64,000 nucleotides of DNA. Source: Adineta steineri (taxonomy: Eukaryota; Rotifera; Eurotatoria; Adinetida; Adinetidae). The notes beneath the pieces were generated by a model. That model saw nothing but the letters and a program-made list of their open reading frames with translations. It did no database searches and was not told the origin of the DNA. Location of the stretch: positions 441,895 to 505,894 of the forward strand of contig CAJNOI010000021.1 of the NCBI GenBank assembly GCA_905250115.1, given 5' to 3'. The position numbers were made by a program, and so were the translations under genes. This document shows, one piece after another, positions 1 to 12,298 of the stretch; the first letter of the stretch is position 1; each line of letters starts with the position of its first letter.

Positions 1-898
1 AATAGAACTTACACGATTTCACAAACTCTCTGTTTCTATCGTTTCTTTCTTAAAAACAATTAAAAAGACTTTCCAACTAATTTTTTTCCTTCTACATGCA
101 TAATATATCATAACAACATACAAATGAAAGAAAAAGAAAGAAAACTAATACAAACATTTACCGGATGAAGATTTTTCATTAAGAAAAAAGCACGTTAGAA
201 TGTGTTGTTATAATAAACAATTCTTTAATCAACGTTATAATACTACAAAACCTTAATCTAATAATTTTAACAGGCACAAATAACCACGTAATCCTTTAGT
301 TATCCTATATAATGAAAAAGCTCATTTGATTATTCTTCGCTTAGATACTAAAGATCGACTTTATTCCATATGAATGTGGGAACAGTTCACTGATCTACTG
401 TATAGTCTATGAGATACATTTGAAATATTCAGATTTGAATATATAAATAAATTTTAATTGAATTATTTTCATTTTTACAAAAAATTTTATCTCTAATTAA
501 ATGTTGATTCAAATTCAATTTAGTTGGATCGACCATTCTTCATGTTATTCATCTTTCAAATAACTCAAAAGCTCTATTTATAAATATATTTGTCCTCAAC
601 TAACATTCAGACACGTAGAAAAATCATCTATCTGAATGGATAAATTTTTTTCATCAGATTGATGAAATGAATTTAGAGGTAAACAAGTCCTGACTACTTT
701 TTTTGATTAAATTGATGAAATGAATTCAGAGGTAAACAAGTCCTGACTGCTTTTTTTAATTAAACTGATGGAATGAATTCTGGGAAAAAACGATGCATCA
801 TCAACTGAAAAGAGAAGAAAAAGAGTTTACTGCTTAATAAATACTCTGTCTTCTTTAAGGAATTGAATTCATTTCATCAACTTAGAATCTGGTTATTG
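1..898. other. 5' intergenic region with a short tandem repeat
   Basis: AT-rich sequence with no supported gene. A direct repeat of period 53 bp runs from about 655 to 785. The phrase GATGAAATGAATT starts at 661 and 714, and a diverged copy starts at 767; the first two copies also share the AGGTAAACAAGTCCTGACT core. The repeat ends about 110 bp before the start codon of the PAN-kelch gene, so it could lie in that gene's promoter, but no function can be read from it. Confidence 0.6.
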
Positions 899-3774
899 AT
901 GACTTCAAGAAGAATTTCTTCATGGATTTTATTAATGATTATTACACAAATAATTGGAGAAGATACAGGATCAATCATAATGTCTTTAATACCTGATTCT
1001 AAATTTCAATGTGCGAATACAACTTGTTTACCATTCATTAATGTTATTACATCAAACATTAGGAATTGTCAAGTAGCCTGTTTAACTCAAAGTCAATGCA
1101 GAGCAGCAACTTTTCATCAATCAACTTCTAAATGTGAATTATTTTCTGATATGTTGAACCAAAATGAAAATATGTTGACTGATGTCGATGCTACTAGTAT
1201 GAATATTGTTAGTGGAACACGATATCCACCGGGTTAGTAGAGAAATATATTTGTGAGAAAGAAAAAGTTATTTTCTTTTTGAAAAATAATTTCAAGTTAT
1301 TGAGAACTCATCGGAATCTTATAGAAATATAACGCATTGTACAGATCCCTAAGAAATAAATAAGAAGTTACAGTCGTTTTTTTAATTAAAATATGATTAG
1401 TTTAATGATCAGACTCTCATCAGAAATCAAAATAAAAGATTTCAACAAAAGAATTTATATGAAAATGTTATAGAAATCAATCTCTGTAATTCTAAAAGTT
1501 TCATTATTAAAATTATAAGAAATATAAATTCAGTTGCTAAAAATTATTATAGAAAAAGATTTAATTCAAGTAAAAATTATAGGATTATAATTATAATATA
1601 AATCATTTAAACATTTCCTATTTTATTATTATAATCAATTTATATTTCACGTCAATATATTTTTAAAGAAATAGAAATAAATTAACAGATAAACATTATC
1701 CAAATGTTTAGTCTCAAACTAAAATCATTTTTCTAAAATAGAACCAACTACGACATCAACATCAACAACAACATCATCAACATCCACAACAACAGCAATA
1801 CCGAGTGAGTACTATATTAAATCATTTGTAGTGGCTCAAAGGATGATTAATAGAAGTGACGATATTTAAAAGTTTTGATTTTAACTATTGAACGATCGAC
1901 ATCTAGATAAACAACATTAGGGAATATCTCCTATCAGAAGTCGAAATACAGTCAGTTTTTGGTGATTTGATTTGATCTACGTTTATTTAAGTATTGAATA
2001 TTCTTGTTCTGTTCAACAGTATCAGGCGAAAATATTGTTGATAAAAAGATTTTTATGCGATAGAACTCATTGATCATTTTAGTAATCACTTACATCCACC
2101 CCCTTTCGAGATGATTTGAATAATTCTACACATGCAAGCGCTAGCTGGCATAATATACACATGAGAAATGTCCATCACCACCTAATCTCACGTTATAGGT
2201 CGCATTTGTATAGAGTTCAGTAATTCAAAAAAATATCGTGAAAACATAAAATACAAACTTCAAACTTGAGAACAACGCCTTTCATCATCATCAATCAACC
2301 CTTTGTGTACTGGTTTTTTCATGAGAACGATGCGAGAATTATATTCTTTTACTCACAGTCATACCCTCATTGACATCCATTCTTACATACATCTTGACAC
2401 ATACATACACCATTCATTCAAGATGGTGAAAATACATCTTGTTTTCCCTATGTTGAACAATGTAGAATGACTTCCACTCAAATTCTAAAATTTGATCATT
2501 ATTTATCATAACTGTAGTGTAGGACAGTGTTTCAGTTTCGTCAATTCGCGATATCGGCAGAACTCAAAAACTTTCAATGAAGTTGTTTATAACATATTTT
2601 TGATTAATTCGATTTAACATTTCATTATGAATCCTATCTTAACCATAAAAATAAAGAGAAGTTTATTGAAGGTTTGAAATCGTTTAATCTGTCATTAGCT
2701 GATGGATAAATTATGTATATAAGAAACTTGAAGTCATTCTAACAGCAACATTTTTTTCTTACTGTTCTGCCTTATTTAGAATGGACAATGACAGGAAGCA
2801 TGAGTGTCGCACGACAAATTCACACAGCATCCATATTAATAAATGGATTAGTATTAGTTGCTGGTGGAACCGGCATCGGTAGTGTTCTCAATAGTGCTGA
2901 GTTGTACAATTCATCAACAGGCACTTGGATAACCACTGGAAGTATGAATACCGCACGACGATATCATACAGCATCCACAATAGCAAATGAATTCGTATTA
3001 GTTGCTGGGGGAGGAAGCAGCAGTAGCATTTCTCTCAATAGTGCTGAATTGTACAATCTATCAACAGGCACTTGGACAACCACAGTAAACCTGAATGCTG
3101 CACGAACATATCACACAGCGTCCACATTAGCAAATGGATTAGTATTAGTTACTGGTGGATTCAACGGTGCTTATCTCAATAGTGCTGAATTGTACAATTC
3201 ATCAACAGGCACTTGGACAATCACAGGAAGTATGAATACCGCACGACGATTTCATACAGCATCCACATTAGCAAATGGATCAATATTAGTTGCTGGTGGA
3301 CAAATCAGCAGTAGTGTTTATCGTAATACTGCTGAATTGTACAATCCATCGACAGGCACTTGGACAATGACAGGAAACATGAGTATCGCACGAGTATATC
3401 ACATAGTATCCACATTATCAAATGGATTTGTATTAGTTGCTGGTGGATTCAACGGTGTTAATTATGTCAATAGTGCTGAATTGTACAATCCATCAACCGG
3501 CACTTGGACAACCACAGGAAACATGAGTATCGCACGACAATATCACACAGCATCTACATTAGCAAATGGATTAGTATTAGTTGCTGGTGGATACAACGGT
3601 GCTTATCTCAATAGTGCTGAATTGTACAATTCATCAACAGGTATTTGGACAACTACAGCAAACATGAGTATCGCACGACAATATCACACAGCATCCACAT
3701 TAGCAAATGAACAAGTATTAGTTACTGGTGGAGGGGGCAACGGTGGTTATCTCAATAGTACTGAGCTTTATTAA
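899..3774 (+). CDS. Secreted PAN/apple-like plus kelch-repeat protein (3 exons)
   Basis: Spliced model join(899..1232, 1742..1804, 2780..3774), 463 residues. Exon 1 starts with a basic, hydrophobic signal peptide (MTSRRISSWILLMI). A Cys-rich segment follows with the spacing of a PAN/apple-like module (cysteines around CANTTC, NCQVACLTQSQC and KCELF). Exon 2 is only 63 bp and encodes a Thr/Ser linker. Exon 3 encodes about seven kelch-type repeats of roughly 47 residues with consensus TGTWTTTGSMxxAR, HTASTLANG, VLVAGG, NSAELYN, so a beta-propeller is expected. All introns are phase 1 with GTTAGT and GTGAGT donors; the second is 975 bp. The last repeat stops at its TELY strand, so the propeller may close with a partial blade or have lost its end. 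Start chosen at 899 because it opens the signal peptide. Likely a secreted adhesion or binding protein; ligand unknown. Confidence 0.8.
2780..3774 (+). repeat. Kelch-coding tandem DNA repeats
   Basis: The kelch exon is a tandem array of about 140-145 bp units still very similar at DNA level. Phrases such as CATCCACATTAGCAAATGGA and AATAGTGCTGAATTGTACAAT recur with few changes. This suggests recent unit duplication or gene conversion between blades. Confidence 0.75.
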
Positions 3775-6048
3775 TCGATATGGACAGAATGACATTTTCT
3801 TTTTTGAACTGAATCAGAGTTTTCTTTTGTATGTAATCAAACTATTTAATCATTCACATTTCTTAATAAATTATCAGTCACCAAATAATATATGAATAGC
3901 AGTAATATTTCGAAGTCATATTGTATAGTAGTTGTTGAAAAAGAGCTATCGTTGATAAAAGACAGATCATTATCTGTACAGCTGACTGAATATTTTCATT
4001 GAACAAGAGTAGATATAAATGTAGATATGGAGAATATTAATCATTTGTTAGTCCTAATCACATGTATTCGGATGGTAACGTATGAGTAGCTGTTCACAGA
4101 TGAATATCAAAAATGAATAACTGAATAATATGTTGAAACAAATCAATTTTTCCGACCATACTCTTTTTTTGTCAAATATTTTAATCAGCTTAATTATTAT
4201 ATTTCAAAAAGTAGATATATTTTATGTTCGTACTACGGGCATAGTTTTATAAAACGAATGATAGTCTCAACAAAGAAACAAGGCATATTGTGAAAAAACT
4301 ACTACTTATTTGTGAATAAATAAATGAAAAAGAAAATCGAATTTATATTATTGAAAGTAAAAAGAGGCGAGTAAGAGTGTGAAACAGTATTTTGTTCTGA
4401 GTGTATTTATACTTACGCTTACGTAGTCAAATTTAATTCAATCAATAATATATATCTCAAACACATTGATATTATAGGTGACAAAGTAAAAAGACAATAA
4501 ACACAAAAATAATCTGCAGGACGAAGAATGAAAAAAGTGTCTCGTTAAATCGACGAAATCTTTTGGTTAGTTGATAATTTATAGAATGACGTACTACTTT
4601 ATGCCCGATGTTCATTGTTAAAAAAATCTGTTTTTGAACGCTTCATTTCCCAGTCATATTTTGTAAAATACTAATGAAAAGAAAAGATAAAAAACGTTTT
4701 CGTGTTTATTCTGAAGAAGTTGAATAATTCTATTGTTACTCTTTTGTAGGAATATTCTCTTGAGAGAATATGTTGAAAACATGATAAGATGAACAAAACT
4801 TGTCGTTTTCTCTGATGGTCTTCTCTAACTAGAATTTCCTTCAAAAGAATTATTTCATAAGTCTTTTTTTTAATTCTTATCTGTATTGATAATAAATATT
4901 AAAATAATCTAATATCTCTATTTTTCATTCATATTTTCGTTCTTTATTAAAATTTTATTGATGAAGTTTATACCTAATAAATAACTTCTGCTCATATTCA
5001 GCTACGTCACAAGTGCGATTTAATCTATAAATTTGTTGATGTTAACTACTTCTTTCAACTAATAATCGTATTCTCAGGATGTGGGTGTAGATGTTCGTGT
5101 GAACAAATTTATAGACATCTTTTAGCTAAAACACACTTGTTAAAACAAATTCGAAAAAATGGAAAATATGAACGATAATATTGAATTAATATTATATAAA
5201 CTTTAACTTTTTCTTTCATAAAATCTCATAATTTATATGGTATATATGCGAGTTGATTTTATACTTTTTTGTAAACGAATTTTGAGTTTAGCGAAAGAGT
5301 CCGACACTAAGTGTCGTCATTAGTTTTTTTTCTTATTAGCTAACAATATATTCAGTGTATTGTTTTTTATTATAGTATAATATCTTTGAAAATAAAGTAT
5401 GAATAAATGAACAGCAACTCGACAGAGCATTTTGTGTCAACAGGATATCATAATAACCATCAGTTTTTTCAAAAATTGCTCCTTCTGATTATTGAGTTTT
5501 CAATGTAGCAATTTTAGTTATGACATATTCTGTCTAACAAACGTCAATTTTAATTCCACAATCTGTTGATAAATATTTACTCTCTAATCTTTCAATCATG
5601 ACATTTTAATCAATTATTTTTCAGGGAAATTGTTAGAATATATAATTCATTCGAATATGATGATTGTTTTCAATTCCATAAAGCTGAGCATATTAATAAT
5701 TTTATAATTTTCTATCAGCATCTATTTCACATGAGGAACAAATTTCTGTCAGAGTATTATCGAAAGAGAAGTGTAGAAATTGTCAATATTTAGACGATCA
5801 ATAAAACAATCGCGCTTTATATAGAGCACACGTGCATTTACAGTCATACATTACCATCACATAAAATTTCCTTTGACTTACAATTACAAAGCAAATACTT
5901 AACATGATATAGCATTCAAAAAAAAATTTTTTTCCTCGTTTGCTCTTATGTCCTTAGTCAAATAAATGTAAATCTTATCTTTTTTCTTTTATTTCTGTCG
6001 CTTTTTCAGTTACATAACTATTTATGTCATATACAAATCATCAAAAAA
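3775..6048. other. AT-rich intergenic region
   Basis: No gene supported on either strand. A single telomere-like motif, AGGATGTGGGTGTAG, lies at 5076-5090 without an obvious inverted partner, and a 13-bp palindrome (GACACTAAGTGTC) lies near 5304. Otherwise A/T-rich low-complexity sequence. Confidence 0.5.
5076..5090 (+). repeat. Solo telomere-like motif
   Basis: AGGATGTGGGTGTAG is the shared end motif of the short palindromic elements found elsewhere in this window. Here only one arm is visible, so it is a half element or a truncated copy. Confidence 0.5.
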
Positions 6049-6963
6049 ATGTATTTATTAATTACATTATTACTAGTGACATTTGTTAGTTGTCAACAAG
6101 ATATATGTTCATGTTCATGTTGTGTTGGTCAATTTTGTGATCCAGTTTTTATTGGTAGTTCTGACATACAGACCTGTACAAAAGAATCGTGTAGTTCATA
6201 TTGTCGTAGTTTAAATTCTCAATGTCAAATAGACTATCCAAATGGTCAAATTTTAGCTACATGTTCACCAATCAATACTCCTCTATATAAATGTCAATGC
6301 AATTGTTGCAATACAGGTTCTGCTCTATGTGCACCAGCATTCATTGGTTACAGTACCACTTTTATATGTCAAATAAGCTCATGCAGTCTTTCATGTCTTG
6401 ATCAATATCCAGATAGATGCATCTCAAATGAACGTGGGCAAACAAATGGTACATGTATTGGTGAAATTATAACATCAACTATACCAACAACAACAACTAC
6501 TACTACTATCGCTACTGCATCTTGGATCGGTAATACATGCTCATGCATGTGTTGTCAATCGGGACCTTCGTGTTCACCAAATGTTTATGTAGGTCCTGTC
6601 TTAGCAGCTCAATGTTCATCAACAGCTTGTACACAAGAATGTCAAAATAAATATCCATCATCATGTCCATCAATATCTTATTTGGGTCAAACAAATGGTA
6701 CATGTACAAATCAAAACAATGGCAATACACGTTGTAAATGTCAATGTTGTGATTTAACTGGATGCCAATCTTCTGAAACTAGTACAAATGAAGATTGTAC
6801 TACATGTCATAGTTTATGTCGACAAAGTTTAGTATGTGGTAATACAAATAATGTAACAGAAAGTTGTGTTAATAATACAACAAAAAAAATTATGCCTCAT
6901 TCTATTCTATTGACTGTTTTTATATCAATAATTGTGGTCGCTTTTTTTTCTGTTGCTCAATAA
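6049..6963 (+). CDS. Cys-rich repeat surface protein, probably GPI-anchored
   Basis: Single-exon, 304 residues. An N-terminal signal peptide (MYLLITLLLVTFVSC) is followed by four repeats of about 45 residues. Each begins with a C-x-C-x-C-C cluster (CSCSCC, CQCNCC, CSCMCC, CKCQCC) and continues with further paired cysteines and, in the first three, a conserved FIG/YVG turn. A Thr-rich linker separates repeats 2 and 3. The C terminus is a 20-residue hydrophobic tail ending without a cytoplasmic basic stretch, after a small polar region, typical of a GPI attachment signal. The cysteine number points to a disulfide-rich extracellular protein. I do not recognise the repeat as a named family. It converges on the receptor gene at 7249. 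Confidence 0.75.
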   Translation: MYLLITLLLVTFVSCQQDICSCSCCVGQFCDPVFIGSSDIQTCTKESCSSYCRSLNSQCQIDYPNGQILATCSPINTPLYKCQCNCCNTGSALCAPAFIGYSTTFICQISSCSLSCLDQYPDRCISNERGQTNGTCIGEIITSTIPTTTTTTTIATASWIGNTCSCMCCQSGPSCSPNVYVGPVLAAQCSSTACTQECQNKYPSSCPSISYLGQTNGTCTNQNNGNTRCKCQCCDLTGCQSSETSTNEDCTTCHSLCRQSLVCGNTNNVTESCVNNTTKKIMPHSILLTVFISIIVVAFFSVAQ

Positions 6964-7248
6964 AATAAAATATCCGATCTCCATAGACACTCTAACTAAT
7001 ATAAATTCTTTAAATATGTGACATGGAGTTCAATAAAACTTTTTCCCATTTACTATTTATATTTAGTAGAACAAATATGTTAGGCATAATATATAGATAT
7101 GAATATAAAAAGAGAATAAAACAACATCCATATTAATTCGCTCTACGATACCATCAATCACGTAAAACAGATTAAATAAATAGAGAGTTATAAAACTCAA
7201 ATCTGTAAATATAAATATTTATTATTAATACAAACATTAAATAACTTG

Positions 7249-8226
7249 TCATCGTCGTTCTCTTTCTCCAGAACGACAACATATTATTTTTTTCAATGCT
7301 TTCATACATTGATGTCGAAAAATTTGTGATGAATATATATAAATAAAAAAACTTGTATAATTACTCCAAAACAGTAAATAAGAAAATTGATGAATTAAAT
7401 TTTCTTTTGCTTGTAATAATAATGCTTTATGATTACTAATTGTACTTAACCAATAACAATTAAAAATTGAATATGGTATTGAAGCAATAGTTGATTTAAT
7501 TGCTTGAAGAATTAACATTGATATTAATTGTTGATTAATTCGTTGAATTCGAATTGATTTATGTCTTGTTCGTTGACCAAGATGATGAACATTTCGATGA
7601 GTTAAAAGTCCAAATATCAACATAATAAATGGAGGTAAAAATCCATTAAATAAACATATATATAAAAGTTGAACTGTATAACAATATATATGTCGAGCAG
7701 GATTTGAACAAATCAAACGTTCTTTTTGAAAAATATGATAGAAACGATCTGAACAAAACAGAATAGGAATTGATACAATAAACCAAAAGATAAATGTAAA
7801 TTTTATACAACGAATTCCAATAAGTCGACGAGCATAATACCATCGAGTACTTTTGTCTGAACTTAAAAAATATTGTGTTATACTTGCTGAAGTTGTTAAC
7901 GTTCCTGAAGTTACTGTAAAAACATATGCTAAATAACTTTTTGTTTTACAATAAATTAAACTATTAATTGTCCAATCATAATTAAAACCATATTGAAGAA
8001 TATTTGATAATGGTTCAAGATTTAAATGAGCAAAATCACATGCTGAAGCAGTAATAAGATAAAGTGTACAGGAACGAGTTTTATATGTTCGTTGTAAAAG
8101 TGTTAATATATTCAAAACAGTACCAAATAAACAGATAATATATAGAAATACACCGATATATTTTGTTATTTGTTCAGACATATAACTATATGATTGTAAT
8201 GTTGTACAATCTGTATCGTTTGTCAT
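7249..8226 (-). CDS. Orphan rhodopsin-like G-protein-coupled receptor
   Basis: Intronless, 325 residues, seven hydrophobic segments. Helix I carries the class A Gly-Asn pattern (FGTVLNILTLL); helix II has an ITASACDF stretch where LxxxD is expected. A Cys before helix III and a Cys in the second extracellular loop (RLICSNP) can form the usual disulfide. The DRY position at the end of helix III is degenerate (SSDKSTRWYY), and helix VII lacks a clear NPxxY, so coupling may be atypical. The short N terminus has one likely N-glycosylation site (NDT) and the C tail is basic with a CC pair. It resembles the many peptide-receptor-like orphan receptors of rotifers; ligand unknown. The minus-strand ATG at 8226 opens the receptor and the stop is at 7249-7251. 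Confidence 0.8.
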   Translation of the reverse strand: MTNDTDCTTLQSYSYMSEQITKYIGVFLYIICLFGTVLNILTLLQRTYKTRSCTLYLITASACDFAHLNLEPLSNILQYGFNYDWTINSLIYCKTKSYLAYVFTVTSGTLTTSASITQYFLSSDKSTRWYYARRLIGIRCIKFTFIFWFIVSIPILFCSDRFYHIFQKERLICSNPARHIYCYTVQLLYICLFNGFLPPFIMLIFGLLTHRNVHHLGQRTRHKSIRIQRINQQLISMLILQAIKSTIASIPYSIFNCYWLSTISNHKALLLQAKENLIHQFSYLLFWSNYTSFFIYIYSSQIFRHQCMKALKKIICCRSGERERR

Positions 8227-9813
8227 TTTGTTAGAAGAAAAATAGACTAATGATTATAACCTTTTTTTTAATAATAACATAAGTTCATATGCGTCGTATG
8301 AAAAGAAGCCTAGAGATTATAAAAAAGAACTATATGAATATAGAAAAATGATAGAGTCTACTCTATAAGATATATAATGATACTGTTTTCACACATAGTC
8401 ATTGTTTTATTCGTAATAGTTCAAACATGCATTAATTATTTACAATCTATTTCATATACACATTATCATATTTATGTAATCAATTACATATAATGAATGA
8501 AATCAACGGAAACGAGACTATTCCGTTTTATAATATAACTATTTATAAAGAATAAGATAGAAATTATTCTATAGGTATCGAACATAGAAAATGACTTTGA
8601 TCTTTGTATCTAGAATATTTTAACTAAATTCGAAATTCGTACTCACAAATATAAGTACATTTTGAAGATTATTGACATTTATTATGATTATAATGAAAAT
8701 GGGAAAGAGTATCATTCATGTCTTCACTCTTTTATGAGATAATATTATTTCTATTAATATTAAAAACATTTTCTATTACATTTAAGGACAGAAATATTAT
8801 CTATTATCATTTGCAATGTAAGAAATAATAATATAATATTTCATATAAGATTAAGTTTTATTTTACACTTTAATCATATAGATATAATGAAAAATCTTAT
8901 GATAATACTTTATATGTATTAAAAATATATAGATGAACTTTGCCACAAGGATGTCGGTGTAGGTGGACGGAAGACAATTACATCATCTAAATCGACACCC
9001 ACACCTACCCTTTCTCCAATACAATACATATTGATAGCTAACAGTCTTGAGCATCTTGATGTTGAATCGTCGAAATATGCTGTATATAATATAAGTACTA
9101 CATTTCACTAATGACCATCCCTACATAGTCGGTACATATCACAATACTTCTGAAATCGAATGTTGACTTTGTTTCCGTACTATTCTATTTTTCTATCTAT
9201 GTTTTCAGAAGTTGAGGCTTTAGATGAAGTTGTGCATATCATATTTTCTTTGTTCACACGCTAAGCAGATGAACATGTCCGTACATTTCTATGTATATAT
9301 ATTTTTTATTAATAGGTGAAAAAGTATGAAGTATAAAAAGTTAATGTGAATGTCAATAATATTGTAAAAGAAATAATCATAATAACGATTATTCATAATT
9401 TTGTTTGCCGTTGAAAAGTTTTTATTTTATTTTTTATTGACGTTATGAAATCATATTTGTTTTTTATCAGTCTCTCATTTCATCGATGGTTTTTTGGACA
9501 ATTTTATTTAAGTTGACCAAAAAAACATTAGTTGATGACTGTGCATGTAGACGGTGAAAATGAGATTTTTATTGTAGCAGTACTATTATGTTGTTTGTTA
9601 AAATTTCTTTATTTTTTAAGTCATGACTTACAAAAATGTTCTCAGCTAAGTCATATTTGTTGAAGTCAATAAAAGATGGACAAGTAAATTGAGACGAGGC
9701 GGGCAGATGGAGAAAATTGTTAGTTTTCTTCTTTCTCTTCGTCTCATTTTCTAAGAATAAACAGCACAATCAGAAGCTTTCTCGATCAACAATCAATTTT
9801 TAGAGAATAGTAA
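8227..9813. other. Intergenic region with one telomere-like inverted element
   Basis: AT-rich, no supported coding sequence. The only distinct structure is the short inverted element at about 8948-9010. The small open frame on the minus strand near 9569-9769 is low-complexity and is not called. Confidence 0.5.
8948..9010. repeat. Telomere-like short inverted element
   Basis: The left arm reads AGGATGTCGGTGTAGGTGG and the right arm CGACACCCACACCTACCC, so the two ends are imperfect inverted copies of a GGTGTGGGTGT-type motif around a roughly 25-bp AT-rich centre. Confidence 0.55.
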
Positions 9814-12298
9814 ATGGTTAAAATAATGTCAATTGGTGATTTCAATTTATGGTTTATTTTCTTCACTATGAAACAAGTGTCAGGTATAGAGAATCAATTT
9901 ATCTTAAAGATCATTGCTATGCATAAATCAATATAATAATTTAATCTTTTTCTAAATATTCTTTGATAAAAACAGGGCAAAATTCTGCATATTAAGATTA
10001 ATCTAATTTATTTATTAAATGATTTTTTTTATATTGAATAATAATAACAGAAAAAAAGAATTTTCTTTTTCTTTTACAATTCGTTGTACATCTAATAGCA
10101 ACATATCTACAAATTCTTCATATAGTATGTTTAAATTAATAAATAGTTTATCAAAAAAAACTAATCTAATTGTAATATATTTTTCTCAATATGAAAGTAT
10201 ATGTATTATTTAGCTGTTTCATACAATCAACCACGATTTAATGAATGTACCACTTGGAATTCAACTGGAATTACTTTTCAACCAACCTTTCAATTTAGCA
10301 ATGCTTATGGTATTTTTATTGACACAAATAATTCAGTCTATGTCGCTGATCTACAAAAAAATCAAGTTTCTATTTGGATTAATAATTCTATTCAGCCAAC
10401 AAAAATAATATCCAATAATATCTACAGCCCATATTCCGTTTTTGTTACAAACAATGGTGATATTTTTGTTGATACGAATGGTAGAATTGATAAGTGGACA
10501 TTATGTTCAAATATTAGTATTACTGTCATGGATTTTGGTTCGTCATGTTTCGGTCTCTTCGTTGATATCAATGATACGTTATACTGTTCACCGTCTTCTT
10601 CTAATAAAGTTATGACAATATGGTTAGGTAGTAATGCAACATCACTAAAAACTTTGGCTGGAACTGGTTCTATTGGCTCTACCTCGACTATGCTTAATAA
10701 TCCTCGTGGAATTTTTGTTGACATTAATTTTAACTTATATGTAGCTGATTGGGGAAACGATCGCGTTCAACTTTTTCAATCGAAACAATCAAGTGGAATA
10801 ACAGTTGCAGGAAGTACATCAATCAATATTACGATTGCATTGTCGAATCCGAGTGGAGTTGTATTAGATGGTGATGGTTCTTTATTTATTGTCGATACTG
10901 GCAATAATCGCATTGTTAGATCAACTTCAAATGGCTTTCATTGTATAATTGGATGCAATGGAGGTGGTTCACTATCTAATCAACTATCAAATCCACGACG
11001 AATGGCTTTTGATAGTTGTGGCAACATATATGTTACAGATCCAGGCAACAGTCGTATTCAAAAATTTCTTTTATCGATAAATTCATGTGGTAAATATCGA
11101 AGAATTTCTTAACAATCTAAATTTAAAAAGATTAAATTGATTTTTAGGGCATAAAGCTCTTTTCATCTGCTGTAAAAGATAATTCATATTGTGTTTAGAT
11201 GTCTAACTGAGAGTTAGTTTCTCTTCGTTGAGGATATGGTCGAGAATATCTTATAGAACGTTATAATCATTTTATTAATAGACTTATGTTTTTCTTTGTA
11301 GAAACAACAACTGAAATTAGTTCAACAATGAACATCAACGGCAATTCCACTATGTCTTCAACGAAAGTACAACATGATACTTCTGTCAAAGATTTAACAA
11401 CAACTGAAATTAGTTCAACGATGAACATCAACGGCAATTCCAGTATGTCTTCAATGACAGTACAACATGATACTACCCCCAAAGATTTCACTTCAACATT
11501 TTCAATAAATCAATTAACAACGAGTTTGTTTTATATACTATTTTTTTATTCGATTTAATGTTTAATTAATTTCTATTCAGGTGAATCATCTATATCTTCA
11601 CCATTCTTCGTTATGCCATTCTGTGGACAAAATAAAATTGGTTTAACTTGTAATATATCATCGGCACCTTGTGATATGATGCAACTTTGTGAAAATAATG
11701 GAACTTGTATTAATAATAATAGCATTGCCGATGGTTATAGTTGTTCCTGTTCACAAGGTTTCAATGGTTCAAATTGTGAAATTGATAATCGACCGTATCA
11801 ATCAAATACGTGTTGGAATAAGGGTCTCGTATCTTTTCATCATATTATTTCTAAAAAGAATAGATATTTCTTTTAGGTATATGTAATCAAACATCAGACA
11901 CAACATTTGAATGTTTATGTAAACCAGAATGGATTGGTACTCATTGTGAAATACAAATAGATTATTGTCAAAATGTTACATGTTTAAATAATGGTGTATG
12001 CCAACCATTATTAGGTGATTATAAATGTGAATGTCTTAGTAAAAGTTATTCTGGTGAATATTGTGGAATCATTTCACGAACATTAGTCATTCGTCAAACA
12101 GTATCAAAATCATTTGGTTATATATGTTATTTGATGATTGGATGTATTTGTTCGTTTTTTATTGTAATGGATATATTAAAATATTGTTTTGGAATTGATC
12201 CAGCAAAAGATCAACTAAAAAGAAGAAGAAGAAGACGACAACGAATGAAAAAAATAAAACGTCCTCCGCAAATTCAAAAATTTATTTATATTAATTAA
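9814..12298 (+). CDS. Type I membrane protein: NHL propeller, Ser/Thr linker, EGF repeats, TM
   Basis: Five-exon model join(9814..9883, 10214..11089, 11302..11523, 11581..11823, 11877..12298), 610 residues; every junction is phase 1. Exon 1 is a signal peptide (FNLWFIFFTMKQVSG). Exon 2 gives six NHL-type blades (for example PRGIFVDINFNLYVADWGNDR), a full beta-propeller. Exon 3 is a Ser/Thr-rich linker containing a 31-residue tandem duplication. Exons 4 and 5 encode three EGF-like modules (CENNGTC, CWNKGIC, CLNNGVC with CxCxxGFxGxxC ends). A transmembrane helix (YICYLMIGCICSFFIVM) and a strongly basic cytoplasmic tail (KRRRRRRQR) follow. Two donors are weak (GTTTGT at 11524, GTCTCG at 11824), but both give the only frame that keeps the EGF cysteines. 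Likely a cell-surface adhesion or signalling receptor. Confidence 0.75.
11304..11489 (+). repeat. 93-bp tandem duplication in the linker exon
   Basis: Two adjacent 93-bp copies, the first starting ACAACAACTG at 11304 and the second at 11397, keep frame and encode two 31-residue Ser/Thr-rich units beginning TTTEISSTMNINGNS. The copies differ by a few substitutions, so this is a fairly recent in-frame expansion of a mucin-like stalk. Confidence 0.8.
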
